Notes: a model not told the origin generated them from the sequence alone. A stretch of DNA of 64,000 bases from Candidatus Altimarinota bacterium (GCA_012031035.1 JAAUUT010000007.1:29824-93823); one strand, 5' to 3'. Positions 10,373 through 19,541 are shown, numbered from the stretch's first letter. Translations and numbers: made by a program.

Positions 10373-10888
10373 ATGTCTAGAATTGGTTTGTTTTACGGAT
10401 CTACAACTGGAAAAACTCAGTCAGTAGCAGAAATGATTCAGGAAGCTTTTGGTGGAGATTCAGTTGTGACCTTACACGATATTGCTGAAGTTGAAGCAAG
10501 TGATTTTGACCAGTATCAAAATATTATTATTGCTTGTCCGACTTGGGATATCGGAGAACTACAAGCTGACTGGAATGGGTATTATGACGATGAGTTAGAT
10601 GGTGTTAGTTTTACTGGCAAAAAAGTTGCTTATTTTGGTACGGGGGATCAAATTGGTTATTCCGATAACTTTCAAGATGCGATGGGAATTTTAGAAGAAA
10701 AAATTTCTTCTAGTGGTGGTAAAACGGTAGGTTATTGGCCAACTGATGGTTATGATTTTAATGAATCTAAGGGAGTAAAAAACGGAAAGTTTGTTGGACT
10801 TGCTTTGGATGAAGATAATCAATCCGAACTGACGGAAAAGCGAATTCAACAATGGGTAACTCAATTAAAGAGTGAGTTTGGAGTTTAA
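10373..10888 (+). CDS. isiB: Flavodoxin (long-chain, iron-stress induced)
   Basis: A 171-residue long-chain flavodoxin. The FMN phosphate loop G-S-T-T-G-K-T-Q is at residues 9-16. The isoalloxazine-flanking loops P-T-W-D-I-G-E-L-Q-A-D-W and Y-F-G-T-G-D-Q-I-G-Y are present, with the long-chain insertion around G-Y-W-P-T-D-G-Y-D-F. It carries electrons in place of ferredoxin from photosystem I to FNR when iron is short. AGGAG lies about 8 bases upstream of the ATG. It closes the antenna operon and is followed by a strong hairpin. Confidence 0.96.
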   Translation: MSRIGLFYGSTTGKTQSVAEMIQEAFGGDSVVTLHDIAEVEASDFDQYQNIIIACPTWDIGELQADWNGYYDDELDGVSFTGKKVAYFGTGDQIGYSDNFQDAMGILEEKISSSGGKTVGYWPTDGYDFNESKGVKNGKFVGLALDEDNQSELTEKRIQQWVTQLKSEFGV

Positions 10889-10892
10889 AGAA

Positions 10893-10915
10893 TTGGGTGG
10901 GCATTGCCCACCCAA
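10893..10915 (+). terminator. Strong hairpin after isiB
   Basis: TTGGGTGGGCA (10893-10903) and TGCCCACCCAA (10905-10915) form an 11-bp perfect stem beginning four bases after the isiB stop. A short T-containing stretch follows. It probably marks the 3' end of the isi operon, with the next small gene read separately or by read-through. Confidence 0.65.
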
Positions 10916-10953
10916 CTATTTCGCGATCTTGAATTGTTTAGAGTGGTTGATTA

Positions 10954-11271
10954 ATGATATTACAGTTGTTATTAGGAACTTTTGTTTGGCTGTTAGTTGG
11001 TTCGCTATTTTTAACTCTGTGGCAAACTACTAAAGCGGGAATAGTACATCTTAAAAAACTACACCAAGTTCCTTGCAGTCGTTGTGTTTTTTTTACGGGT
11101 GACTATCGCTTAAAATGTACTGTCAATCCTTTGACTGCAATGTCTGAAGAAGCAATAGATTGTCGTGATTTTGAACCTAGCTTGAATACATCAACTTGTT
11201 CGGGTTGTAGGAAACCTATGACAGACGAACTTAAGTATCCATTGACCAAAAATTTATTTAAGATCTTTTAA
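10954..11271 (+). CDS. Small Cys-rich membrane-anchored protein downstream of isiB
   Basis: A 105-residue protein of unknown function. Residues 1-25 are a hydrophobic membrane anchor (I-L-Q-L-L-L-G-T-F-V-W-L-L-V-G). A soluble part follows with eight cysteines: P-C-S-R-C, L-K-C-T-V, D-C-R-D-F and C-S-G-C, the paired CxxC motifs suggesting a metal (iron, zinc or Fe-S) or redox site. The block F-T-G-D-Y-R-L-K-C-T-V-N-P-L-T-A-M-S-E-E-A-I-D-C is of a type I recall in uncharacterised cyanobacterial proteins. Its place after flavodoxin suggests a link with iron stress, but a hairpin separates them, so co-regulation is a guess. Confidence 0.7.
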   Translation: MILQLLLGTFVWLLVGSLFLTLWQTTKAGIVHLKKLHQVPCSRCVFFTGDYRLKCTVNPLTAMSEEAIDCRDFEPSLNTSTCSGCRKPMTDELKYPLTKNLFKIF

Positions 11272-11301
11272 GGTTATTGATAATGGTGCGATCGCCAGAT
11301 T

Positions 11302-11451
11302 TTAGGATTCATTTAAATTATTTTTCTCTTTCATTCTTAGTTGTATTGCCTGCTGGGTTTCTTTCCAGCGATCGCGCAAAATTTCTGATATTTTGCCTAA
11401 GTACATTTCAGACAAGACTCTGTTTGGTTGTTTGTTAGATTTCTTTCTCAT
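11302..11451 (-). CDS. Small basic hypothetical protein (49 aa)
   Basis: An ATG-initiated frame of 49 codons, highly charged (M-R-K-K-S-N-K-Q-P-N-R-V, then L-R-D-R-W-K-E-T-Q-Q-A-I-Q-L-R-M-K-E-K), predicted mostly helical. No family recognised and no strong ribosome site seen. Kept because the composition is protein-like in an otherwise AT-rich gap; it could be chance. Confidence 0.35.
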   Translation of the reverse strand: MRKKSNKQPNRVLSEMYLGKISEILRDRWKETQQAIQLRMKEKNNLNES

Positions 11452-11629
11452 TAATCTTAATATTTTGAAAAGAATTTTTTAGCTGTAAGTTAAATTTTTT
11501 TTCTTTTCAATAGCAACAAATTTCAGATTCATCGCTTGTAAGACTTTAAGCAAACTTTACTAATAACAGTATAGCAATTCTTTCTAGCTACTGCTATTTA
11601 TTCTTAATAATATTAAGACAATACTCAAT

Positions 11630-11982
11630 CGCTTTTATCAAATTGCTATTTCTCGCTCGGCGATTGGTAAGGTTTATAAAAAAAGATTTATCGGGATTAT
11701 TTGCCGATCAATCGGTTGCATCTCCCTCAACAAAAGTATATCCTTCAAGGCGATTGCTTTCTTCTACCGACCCGGTAAATTGACGATCGCAACCTCAAAA
11801 TTGTGGTCGATTAATTGCCACATATAAGCAGTTCCACCCAAATAGATAATCCAAGCATTATTGGGCGGTTTAACTAATGATAAAAAATTTTGAAAACGTT
11901 TAGCACGCCACTCTTTGACAAAAGAATTATTAGCGTATCACCATTCTGAAGTTTTTCGAGTTAGGATTTGTAATCTTGTCAT
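11630..11982 (-). pseudogene. Relic of a class I SAM-dependent methyltransferase
   Basis: The ATG at 11982 overlaps the dTDP-glucose dehydratase stop (ATGA), the arrangement of a co-translated downstream gene. After about 14 codons a TGA interrupts. The frame then continues with F-V-K-E-W-R-A-K-R-F and K-P-P-N-N-A-W-I-I-Y-L-G-G-T-A-Y-M-W, a methyltransferase motif I region, and V-A-I-V-N-L-P-G. Further on, in another frame, is L-E-G-Y-T-F-V-E-G-D-A-T-D (motif II/III) before another stop. The rest is missing. Several lesions plus 3' loss mean true decay rather than a single sequencing error. The intact gene probably methylated a sugar or lipid alongside the neighbouring sugar-nucleotide gene. 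Confidence 0.6.
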
Positions 11983-13091
11983 TTAATCGCTTCGATCCCG
12001 TAAACCTTTTGATAGTATGCCTGATATTCCTCGGATAATAAAGGTTGCCACCAATCGCGGTTATTAAGATACCATGCAATCGTTTGTCGCAGTCCGCTTA
12101 AAAGCGTTTCCTGGGGAGTCCAACCTAATTCTCGTTTAATTTTGCTAGCATCGATCGCGTAACGGCGATCGTGTCCGGGACGATCTTTCACAAAGGTAAT
12201 TAACTTAGTAGAAGGTTGTACGGGTAAGTGTGGGGCAAGTTCGTCCATTAGCTGACACAACAACTCGACGAGATCGAGATTTTTGACCTCATTATTTCCC
12301 CCAATGTTGTAAGTTTCGCCCGGTTTACCTTGATTAATGACAACATCTAGGGCGCGACAATGATCGCCAACATATAACCAATCGCGAACATTTTGGCCGT
12401 CGCCGTATACGGGTAACGGTTTTCCCAATAAAATATTGATGCACATCAAGGGAATTAACTTTTCAGGGAAGTGATAGGAACCATAATTATTTGAGCAATT
12501 GGTAATAATTGTCGGCAGACCGTAGGTATGATAGTAAGCGCGGGCGAGGTGGTCGCTTCCTGCTTTTGAGGCAGAATAGGGACTATTGGGCGCGTAGGGC
12601 GTAGTTTCCGTAAAAGGCGGATCGTCAGGGGCGAGACTACCATAGACTTCATCGGTGGAGACGTGTAGAAAGCGATCGCTTTGAGGTTGTCCGCGACTCA
12701 TCCAATAGTGACGAAAACTTTCTAAAAGCGTAAACGTGCCGACAACGTTGGTTTGAATGAAGGCATCGGGGCCGAGAATCGAGCGATCGACGTGGGATTC
12801 TGCGGCAAAATGAGCAACCGTGTCGATATTTTCTTCTTGGAGTAAGCTATCGATGAAAGCGCGATCGCAAATATTGCCCTTGACAAAACGAAAGTTCTCT
12901 CGATTTTCTAGAGAAGCTAGATTCTGACGATTGCCTGCATAGGTGAGAGCATCGAGAACGACAACGCGATCGCGCTTATAATTATTACACCAATGATGGA
13001 CGAAATTAGAACCAATAAAACCCGCTCCCCCGGTAATTAGCAATCGACAAGGTTCTCTTAATAAAGTCTGTTCGGGTTGAGAATTTATCAT
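11979..13091 (-). CDS. rfbB: dTDP-glucose 4,6-dehydratase
   Basis: This 370-residue extended SDR converts dTDP-glucose to dTDP-4-keto-6-deoxyglucose on the route to rhamnose and other deoxysugars. Seen are the NAD-binding G-G-A-G-F-I-G (residues 21-27), the family motif [18 protein letters not shown], the catalytic Y-S-A-S-K and [16 protein letters not shown], all characteristic of RfbB/RmlB. Length is a little over the usual 350 because of a short N-terminal lead. A methyltransferase relic overlaps its 3' end and a putative glycosyltransferase lies upstream, so the group looks like part of a surface-polysaccharide locus. Confidence 0.95.
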   Translation of the reverse strand: MINSQPEQTLLREPCRLLITGGAGFIGSNFVHHWCNNYKRDRVVVLDALTYAGNRQNLASLENRENFRFVKGNICDRAFIDSLLQEENIDTVAHFAAESHVDRSILGPDAFIQTNVVGTFTLLESFRHYWMSRGQPQSDRFLHVSTDEVYGSLAPDDPPFTETTPYAPNSPYSASKAGSDHLARAYYHTYGLPTIITNCSNNYGSYHFPEKLIPLMCINILLGKPLPVYGDGQNVRDWLYVGDHCRALDVVINQGKPGETYNIGGNNEVKNLDLVELLCQLMDELAPHLPVQPSTKLITFVKDRPGHDRRYAIDASKIKRELGWTPQETLLSGLRQTIAWYLNNRDWWQPLLSEEYQAYYQKVYGIEAIK

Positions 13092-13116
13092 TTTTATCTA
13101 ACTATTAAAAATAAAT

Positions 13117-14262
13117 TTATAGCGAGGTAGCAGCATTAATCCATTGTCTTTGTTCGGGAAGAAAATCTCCCAACCATCGCTTTTCTGAGGGTGTTTTTGC
13201 CATCCGATAAAGAGTCGTCCCGTAATCTATTAAAGCTTTAAATGGAGAAATTTTGAGGGAGATGAGAACTTGAATTGATTGCTTTAACATCCAGTCAACT
13301 TGAGAGGTCGTTAGTTCAGAAAGATTTATTTTAACTTCATCTTGAAAAAGAGCAATTGATTCGCGCCTTCCTTGTGAAATTGCTTGAGTAGCTTTTTCAA
13401 GTGCCAATTCATCTCCTGAGAGGAAATTAAAAAAAGGAATCATAATAATTGAAAAACAAGGTAAAGCTTTTCCAGAAAATTTGCGAAACATTGTATATTG
13501 ATGGATCGCTTGAGAAGGATGAACTAATTCATTGAAATCCATCGGCATAATAGTTCGCTCAGATTCTGAGGTATGATTGGCTTGAATATCAATCAAGATA
13601 TCATAATCAACCGTTCTATCTTTATATTTTCCGATTTTATGTAATAGCTGAATGGGAGAAAATGATTTTATCCAAGCCATATCAACAAACGTTTCAAAAG
13701 TTGTTGCCAAGCGATCGCTACTCAAAATTCCATTTCCGTTATACCAGCTAATTCCTTGGATTTTAGCACCGGACTTTTGAAATGCTAAATAACGCTCCTC
13801 AAAAAAATTCCCTAAGACGAGCGCATCATAATCGTGGATGAGTGCAGTTTGCGTTTTAACGTGACTGAAGGCAATACACCAAGATAGCCAACAATAAACA
13901 TAAGGCAGCTTAATTTTTTCTGCTAGCTGAGCTTGCTGGGGACTGTAGTACCAAAAAGCAATATTTAAGTCAGAAAATTTGTTGAGGATTTCTTCTTCAA
14001 ATCCTTCCGCTAATACGCCCTTTTTTCCATCAACAACAATTAATACTGCTTTGAGATCCGGCCATTTACTATTACGCAAACAAGTTAGATTAGCTGCTAA
14101 AATTCCTGGTAATTTTGAACACATTCCAATGACTGCCGTACAACCCGACTCTAAGCGATCGCCAGACGACCACGACACGATATTTTTGAGTCGCTCTCGA
14201 AGCAGCGTTTTATAAAATTTTGCTAGTGAAAAATCTAAATAGTTGCGATACTTACCTTTCAT
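13117..14262 (-). CDS. Putative glycosyltransferase (GT-A-like), family not identified
   Basis: A 381-residue soluble protein; the ATG at 14262 is preferred over an upstream TTG because GGAG lies about 9 bases before it. Residues about 45-80 (C-T-A-V-I-G-M-C-S-K-L-P, then W-P-D-L-K-A-V-L-I-V-V-D-G) look like the nucleotide-binding start of a GT-A fold. A-L-I-H-D-Y-D-A-L-V-L-G supplies a D-x-D-type metal site. The position beside dTDP-glucose dehydratase supports a sugar-transfer role. No specific family is recognised, so the function is an inference from motif and context. Confidence 0.55.
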   Translation of the reverse strand: MKGKYRNYLDFSLAKFYKTLLRERLKNIVSWSSGDRLESGCTAVIGMCSKLPGILAANLTCLRNSKWPDLKAVLIVVDGKKGVLAEGFEEEILNKFSDLNIAFWYYSPQQAQLAEKIKLPYVYCWLSWCIAFSHVKTQTALIHDYDALVLGNFFEERYLAFQKSGAKIQGISWYNGNGILSSDRLATTFETFVDMAWIKSFSPIQLLHKIGKYKDRTVDYDILIDIQANHTSESERTIMPMDFNELVHPSQAIHQYTMFRKFSGKALPCFSIIMIPFFNFLSGDELALEKATQAISQGRRESIALFQDEVKINLSELTTSQVDWMLKQSIQVLISLKISPFKALIDYGTTLYRMAKTPSEKRWLGDFLPEQRQWINAATSL

Positions 14263-14330
14263 TAAGCGGCACTCCAAAAATCTCAGTCAATTCAAATCAT
14301 TTTAGAAAATAAATATAATAGGAGCAAATC

Positions 14331-15074
14331 ATGGCAATAATTCGCTGTAAAAATCGTAATTTTTTGAACATTACGGCAATTTTATTCGATAAAGATGGAA
14401 CATTAGAAGATTCACAATCATTCTTGCGAGAACTAGCGTACAAACGCGCTAGGATGATAGACGCTCAAATTCCTGGAATTGGCGAGCCTTTACTAATGGC
14501 ATTTGGCATTCAAAACGATCGGCTCGATCCAACGGGATTAATGGCAGTGGGAAGTCGTCGAGAAAATGAAATCGCAGCAGCAGCTTATATTGCAGAAACA
14601 GGACGCAGTTGGTTTGAGGCGATCGCGATCGCGCGAAATTCTTTTAGTGAAGCTGACAAATATCTTAAAGATAAAACGGCAACTTCTCCCTTGTTTGCAG
14701 GCAGCTTAGAGGTCTTAAAAGAACTCTCACAAGCTGGCATAAAATTAGGCATTCTCTCGGCTGATTCCACCGCAGGCATACAATCGTTTGTGAGTCGCCA
14801 TCAATTATCCGATTATATACAAGTAGCGATCGGAGCCGATTGCGGACTCAATAAACCCGACCCTGCATTATTCATCAAAGCTTGTCAAGCATTAGGGAGC
14901 GAACCTCAAGCAACCTTGATGGTGGGCGATTCCCAAGGAGATATCGAGATGGCAAAAGCCGCCAATGCAGGTGGAACGATTGGGATTTGTTGGGGAAATC
15001 CCGAAGCAGCGCATCTAGAAACCGCAGATGTCGCGATCGCACAATTAGATGAATTAGCGATTGGCGAAAGGTGA
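14331..15074 (+). CDS. HAD-superfamily hydrolase (phosphoglycolate-phosphatase-like)
   Basis: A 247-residue HAD phosphatase. Motif I is L-F-D-K-D-G-T (nucleophile and acid aspartates, residues about 18-24), motif II is L-S-A-D-S-T, motif III is the lysine in L-N-K-P-D-P-A-L-F and motif IV is M-V-G-D-S-Q-G-D-I. A helical cap lies between motifs I and II. This arrangement matches Gph/PGP-like phosphatases, which dephosphorylate small phosphate esters; the true substrate is not shown. It is the only plus-strand gene between minus-strand neighbours and ends just before a palindromic hairpin. Confidence 0.85.
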   Translation: MAIIRCKNRNFLNITAILFDKDGTLEDSQSFLRELAYKRARMIDAQIPGIGEPLLMAFGIQNDRLDPTGLMAVGSRRENEIAAAAYIAETGRSWFEAIAIARNSFSEADKYLKDKTATSPLFAGSLEVLKELSQAGIKLGILSADSTAGIQSFVSRHQLSDYIQVAIGADCGLNKPDPALFIKACQALGSEPQATLMVGDSQGDIEMAKAANAGGTIGICWGNPEAAHLETADVAIAQLDELAIGER

Positions 15075-15146
15075 TTGGTGATTGGGCATTGAGGAATTGG
15101 TAAAATCTCCCCCTTGTCCAATACTTCCGACTTCCGACTTTCGTAC

Positions 15147-15166
15147 AGACGCGAAATTTCGCGTCT
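15147..15166. terminator. Palindromic hairpin between convergent genes
   Basis: A 20-bp perfect palindrome (AGACGCGAAA followed by its complement) lies between the HAD gene and the convergent TolB-like gene. This palindrome type is widespread in cyanobacterial intergenic DNA, so it may be both a bidirectional terminator and a small dispersed repeat. Confidence 0.55.
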
Positions 15167-15173
15167 CTAACTT

Positions 15174-15196
15174 TCATAATTCATAATTCATAATTT
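15174..15196. repeat. Heptamer repeat (TTCATAA)x3
   Basis: Three copies of TTCATAA precede the 3' end of the TolB-like gene. Same short tandem repeat family as elsewhere in the window. Confidence 0.7.
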
Positions 15197-15198
15197 AT

Positions 15199-16685
15199 TT
15201 ATGGTTGCCATTGAGGACGAAATCCTTGTAAAGGCAATTCTTCTAGTTGCGGTTTCGTTCCGCTAGGTGCATCGTCAGGTGGCGGAACGAGTAACCAAAG
15301 ACGACCTTCGCGAATGGGTTCTCCCGAACTAGTGGTTAAAGGAGCGGCTGAATTCGCGCTATTTCCCCTCACGATTTGATCGAAGAGAATTGCCAAGCCA
15401 TCGGGCGCTAAACTGACTTTAATATCGCGAAAATCGGGCAAAGCGAGAAGTGGGGTAACTTTGGCTGTTTCGATATTGATTCTGGCAAAATAGGGTTTTT
15501 CTTGATATTCTTCTCCGTCTAATAATTGTGTCAACAAACAGTAGAGATGAGTATCTGTCGCATTAAACTGACAATCGAGAATTGAACCTTGGATGCCGAG
15601 AAGTTCTTTTTGTACGCCTTGATTGTTGACGTAAAAGAGCGATCGCGTGTAGCGCAATTTGGCATTATCCATATTAAAATTGACCATCGCCGCCGCCGAA
15701 CCATCCCGCGAAAAGCTGAGAATTTTTCCAAATTTGGGCAAAAAATCGATCGCCTCAGCACCCGGTTTTAAGGGAAGAATGCCTATGCCTTGTCCTTGGG
15801 CGACTGCAATCGTTTGACCGTCGGGCGCAATTAAAAATTCTCCTCCCGATGTATTGAGGCGTTTTGGTTCGGTTCCCGATCTAACCATCCACAAGTCAAA
15901 ATCTGCTGGATTTTTGCGATTGACTCGTTGAACGACGATAGTTTCCCCATCGGAGGATAGATCGAATTGATTATTTTGATAATCTTTGTTGTCTAAAATG
16001 AGTTCGGCTTTTTGAGAGGATTCTGAGCCGTTTTCGGGTAATTGGGTCGAAATTTGATAGAGTTGCAATTCTCTTAATCCCCGATCTCCCAAACTTCTTG
16101 GGGCGGCTGAAAACAAAATGCGATCGCTTTGGGATAAAATTTGAAGTCCATGACGACTAAATCGCTAGGAGTCAGGAGCGCTTTTTTGTTCTGGGTCAAG
16201 TTGTTGATAATCAATCTGCCCTGTTCGTGTCCTAGCGTTCCGATGTAAGCAAAAGCGCGATCGCGACTGTGAAATTGACCGCTAAACGGTTGCATTACCT
16301 GTCCTGCTTCTGCTTTAGCGCGAAAATGCTCTCTAGCATCTTTTAGCGTCACTTCATAGCTTTCTCCGTAGGGAACGGGCGTATCTAATGTATAAGCAAG
16401 TCGCCGTCCTGCCCAACTTATTTTCCCTGATAGCGGGGGCGAGATCTCCAAATTTTTTTCGACCTCTTTTCGATCCATGGGGCGATCGAAGGTCATTATA
16501 AAAGCTTTATCTTCCGCCCCAACTTGTTTATTCTGCCAGCTAAACTCTCTGATGCGAGGCCCCGTTCTTACAAAGCAAGCTGTCCCGCAAGCTGTCCCAC
16601 CCCAAACTAATCCGCCTATCGCGAGGCTAAAAATTAGGATTAGGGTTAACGAAATTCTATCGATCGGTTGTAAGCTTTTTAACAT
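15199..16685 (-). CDS. Membrane-anchored protein with Ig-like and TolB-type beta-propeller regions, frameshifted as read
   Basis: Two frames make one protein of about 495 residues. The N-terminal part has a membrane anchor (I-S-L-T-L-I-L-I-F-S-L-A-I-G-G-L-V) and then an SbsA-like Ig region (F-D-R-P-M-D-R-K-E-V-E-K-N-L). The C-terminal part holds repeated propeller strands (L-S-S-D-G-E-T-I-V-V, I-A-P-D-G-Q-T-I-A-V, F-S-R-D-G-S-A-A-A-M, L-A-P-D-G-L-A-I-L-F). The break lies near 16150, where a T is missing from the coding-strand run after V-V-M-D; restoring it gives F-Q-I-L-S-Q-S-D-R-I-L-F-S-A-A. Probably periplasmic or thylakoid-lumenal; role unknown. Confidence 0.7.
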
Positions 16686-16751
16686 CGCTATTGGCTAAGT
16701 CAAGGTCGAATAATTTCGCGATCGCGCCCGTGTTAATTTTGATTTAGTCTA

Positions 16752-17042
16752 TCAGAGAATGTTTCCTCGCTTTTTTAAAGCAATGTCTGAATAGCGATTG
16801 TCCAGAGAGGAACACCAAAGACGATCGCGATTCAATTCATTAATGGCTTTTTCAACATACCATCTCTGCGATTTTTCTGGATATTTTGCCCTAGCTCTAA
16901 TCAGCAAACGTCTTGCTAGTTCTCGATCTCCTTGGGCGGCTTCTAATAAATTGCGATCGATTCCATTTATCGGTCTTGAATTTCTCCAAATTAATCCAAG
17001 AACAAAGATAAGCATTGTAACTAATACAATTTGAATAATCAT
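16752..17042 (-). CDS. Small single-helix membrane protein, unknown function
   Basis: The ATG at 17042 gives 96 residues. An upstream TTG would add 11, but the ATG directly precedes the membrane helix (M-I-I-Q-I-V-L-V-T-M-L-I-F-V-L-G-L-I-W). The rest is a charged helical segment (A-A-Q-G-D-R-E-L-A-R-R-L-L-I-R-A-R, then Y-P-E-K-S-Q-R-W-Y-V-E-K-A-I). I recognise no family. It lies between the TolB-like protein and HtrA on the same strand, so an envelope role is possible. Confidence 0.55.
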   Translation of the reverse strand: MIIQIVLVTMLIFVLGLIWRNSRPINGIDRNLLEAAQGDRELARRLLIRARAKYPEKSQRWYVEKAINELNRDRLWCSSLDNRYSDIALKKRGNIL

Positions 17043-17140
17043 TGATTGTTTGACCTTATTGATTTGAAAGTACAATATTAGAATTCCCAGATTAATCAGC
17101 AGATTTAATCGATAGGAAATTGTAAAAAGCGATCCCTATA

Positions 17141-17175
17141 AAAATAGCCGTTAGCTTGGTAATAACTAACGGCTA
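17141..17175 (-). terminator. Rho-independent terminator of htrA
   Basis: TAGCCGTTAG (17145-17154) pairs perfectly with CTAACGGCTA (17166-17175) over an 11-base loop. Read on the minus strand, the stem is followed by a short T-run, about 35 bp past the htrA stop. Confidence 0.8.
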
Positions 17176-17208
17176 AATGTTAACTTTAATAGGCTATTTC
17201 TACAAGAA

Positions 17209-18419
17209 TTAAGAAGCGTTGGAAAGTTGAGCCGTTTGAACGGTTAAATCCATCGTGCGATCGCCCCGTTGAATCTTGAGTTTGAGAGCGCGATCGAGTC
17301 CGGCATTTTCAACAATATCTTGCAATGCGCCCCCATCAGTAACCCGTTGATTATCCACAGAAAGAATCACATCTCCCATACGCATACCTGCTTTTTCTGC
17401 TGGCGTATTTGGCATGACTCGCACGACGAGAACGCCTTGTACTTCTGGCACAAGGAATGGAGAATTAGGATTCTGATTGCTCTCTCTCGCTAACTCTGGA
17501 GTCAGATTAAGCATTTGAACCCCGATATAAGGGTGCGGAACTCGTTTTCCAGCGGCGAGGAAACTTTCTAGGGATTTCGCCTTATTGATGGGAATGGCAA
17601 AACCAATCCCCATCGCGTCGGCCCTAATTGCCGTGTTGATGCCGATAACGTCGCCTCTGGCGTTTAATAAAGGGCCGCCAGAATTACCGGGGTTAATAGC
17701 TGCATCGGTTTGAATAAAGTCCAATCGTTTGTCGGGAATCCCTGCTTTAGCAGCAGAACGACTAATCGTGCTAACGATGCCTAGAGTGACAGTATTGTCA
17801 AGTCCGACTGGGTTGCCGACTGCGATCGCCCAATCGCCTACCTGCACTTTGCCTGAATCTCCCAGACTTGCTACGGGTAAATCGCTTCCTTGAGGATTAA
17901 TTTTAACCACTGCTAAGTCGGTTACTTCATCGCTTCCTTTAACTTCTCCATTAAAAGTGCGTCCATCTTTAAGCGTTACCGTTACTTTATCGGCATTACT
18001 GACGACGTGAGCATTAGTTAGAATTACGCCAGAGCGATCGATAATAAATCCCGAACCTTGACCAGCGACTCGCTGTTGCTGGGGAGCCATCCTAAAGCGA
18101 TCTCCAAAAAATCTCGGAAAAAGGGATCGTCAAACATAGGATCTAATTGCCGCGTTACGATTGCTTCTGTATCGATGCGGACGACTGCTGCTCCCGTTTT
18201 ATTAACTGCTGCTGCGACGAAACTATTCTCGCCAATCGTAACAGGAACGGCTGACACAGCTTGAGAAACAAGGGAATTTTGGTTTTGTGCTTGCGGCGTT
18301 TTCACAACGGGTTCGGCAACCGATGATAACATTTGGAAGCCACCAAAACATAAAAATACGCCCAGCAAGAGAGCAATAAGATGAGAGGTTAATTGACGCG
18401 ACAGCTTAGAAGTCTTCAT
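17209..18419 (-). CDS. Serine protease of the HtrA/DegP family, frameshifted as read
   Basis: A periplasm/lumen-directed protease of about 403 residues that degrades or refolds damaged proteins. The N-terminus has an uncleaved-signal or anchor helix (L-T-S-H-L-I-A-L-L-L-G-V-F-L-C-F-G-G-F). The triad is visible in T-N-A-H-V-V (His), T-D-L-A-V-V-K-I (Asp) and N-P-G-N-S-G-G-P-L (Ser). One C-terminal PDZ domain contains M-P-N-T-P-A-E-K-A-G-M-R and G-D-V-I-L-S-V. The frame breaks near 18097-18102, where the coding strand has six T; a seventh restores R-D-F-F-G-D-R-F-R-M-A-P-Q. Single-PDZ architecture fits cyanobacterial HhoA/HhoB/HtrA, which I cannot separate. A strong terminator follows. Confidence 0.9.
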
Positions 18420-18786
18420 AAACTCAACACAATACTTTAGCCGTTCTGAAAAATCTTTTTATTTTTTATAGTTTCAATCGCTATCTTAGCAAAACCAATA
18501 AGGAAACCGCCCTAACCGCCAGACTTAACCGGTGCGATCGCTTTTTCTACAACTCATCTTTGAAAAATTGTTCCCAACCATCTGTCAAAAAATTAGCGAC
18601 AAAACTTTGAGGTTTTATTGTATAGTCTTTAGGGTTATCGCAAATGTCATTTTCATTTAAAGGAAAAATCGCTTAAAATTCTGTCGTATCAATTCAGAAT
18701 TGGCTTTGAGCAAGCACTTTAGAATATAAAATCGCTCTATAATTTAACAACTAATTGATGTTTTTATTCTACTAGGAAATGCAAAA
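18420..18786. promoter_or_regulatory. Divergent intergenic region between htrA and the parvulin gene
   Basis: The region must carry the promoters of both flanking genes. On the minus strand an open stretch ending at a TAG (18547-18549) translates as N-P-K-D-Y-T-I-K-P-Q-S-F-V-A-N-F-L-T-D-G-W-E-Q but has no start codon within its frame; it may be a gene relic of about 40 codons. No other feature is seen. AGGAA lies close upstream of the parvulin ATG. Confidence 0.4.
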
Positions 18787-19521
18787 ATGAGTGTCGTAAT
18801 CCAAATTGGCGAACTAGAAATTAACGATGAAGATTTATTTCCTCTGTTGGCACAGTATAGGATATTGCCACAACTCGCCAAAGAAGTGATAATCGAACGC
18901 GCGATCGCCAACATCGAATGTACCAACGAAGAAGAAAAGATAGCGCGGCAAAGATTTTATCAGCAATTTCAAATTACCACAGAAGCCCAGATTAAGCTGT
19001 GGTTGAAACATCATGGCATGACTCCCGAACAACTCGATCGCCTCGTGCTGCGAGAAATTAAACTAGAAAAATACAAACAGGAAACCTGGGGAAACCAAGT
19101 AGAGTCTCAGTTTCTACAGAGTAAGCGACAACTCGATCGCGTTGTCTATTCTCTCATTCGCAGTAAGGATGCAGGCATTGCGCAAGAACTTTTTTTTCGC
19201 ATTCAAGAAGGAGAAACAAGCTTTACCGAATTAGCTAGGAAATATTCCGAAGGAACCGAAGCGGAAACAGGCGGGTTAATCGGGCCGGTCGAACTCAACG
19301 TTCCCCATCCCAAAATCGCTCAAATGCTTAGCGCTACCCGTCCCGGACAACTGATTCCTCCGACTCGCGTAGGTGATTGGTGGATTGTTTTGCGCTTAGA
19401 AAAATACTTATCTGCACAATTAGACGACCAAATGCGACAGCGCATTCTTAACGAACTTTTTCAAGCTTGGTTGAATGCAGAATATCAACAAAAAGTGTCT
19501 TATAAATCGATACTTTATTAA
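18787..19521 (+). CDS. Parvulin-type (PpiC/SurA) peptidyl-prolyl isomerase
   Basis: A 244-residue protein with a helical N-terminal half resembling SurA chaperone domains and a C-terminal parvulin domain (about 125-225). The parvulin motif is F-T-E-L-A-R-K-Y-S-E-G-T-E-A-E-T-G-G-L-I-G-P-V, followed by L-I-P-P-T-R-V-G-D-W-W-I-V-L-R-L-E. There is no signal peptide, so it may act in the cytoplasm or leave through a dedicated exporter. The ABC-2 permease gene begins only 20 bp downstream, then its ATPase; cyanobacterial isomerases of this type often sit beside export genes. Confidence 0.85.
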   Translation: MSVVIQIGELEINDEDLFPLLAQYRILPQLAKEVIIERAIANIECTNEEEKIARQRFYQQFQITTEAQIKLWLKHHGMTPEQLDRLVLREIKLEKYKQETWGNQVESQFLQSKRQLDRVVYSLIRSKDAGIAQELFFRIQEGETSFTELARKYSEGTEAETGGLIGPVELNVPHPKIAQMLSATRPGQLIPPTRVGDWWIVLRLEKYLSAQLDDQMRQRILNELFQAWLNAEYQQKVSYKSILY

Positions 19522-19541
19522 GCGTTATCGATAAAATTCTC

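Noticed and set aside
17145..17175. Considered as a second attC-like hairpin because of its TTAG/CTAA ends
   Set aside because: The stem is perfectly paired with no central spacer or extrahelical base and is followed by a T-run, so it is a terminator.
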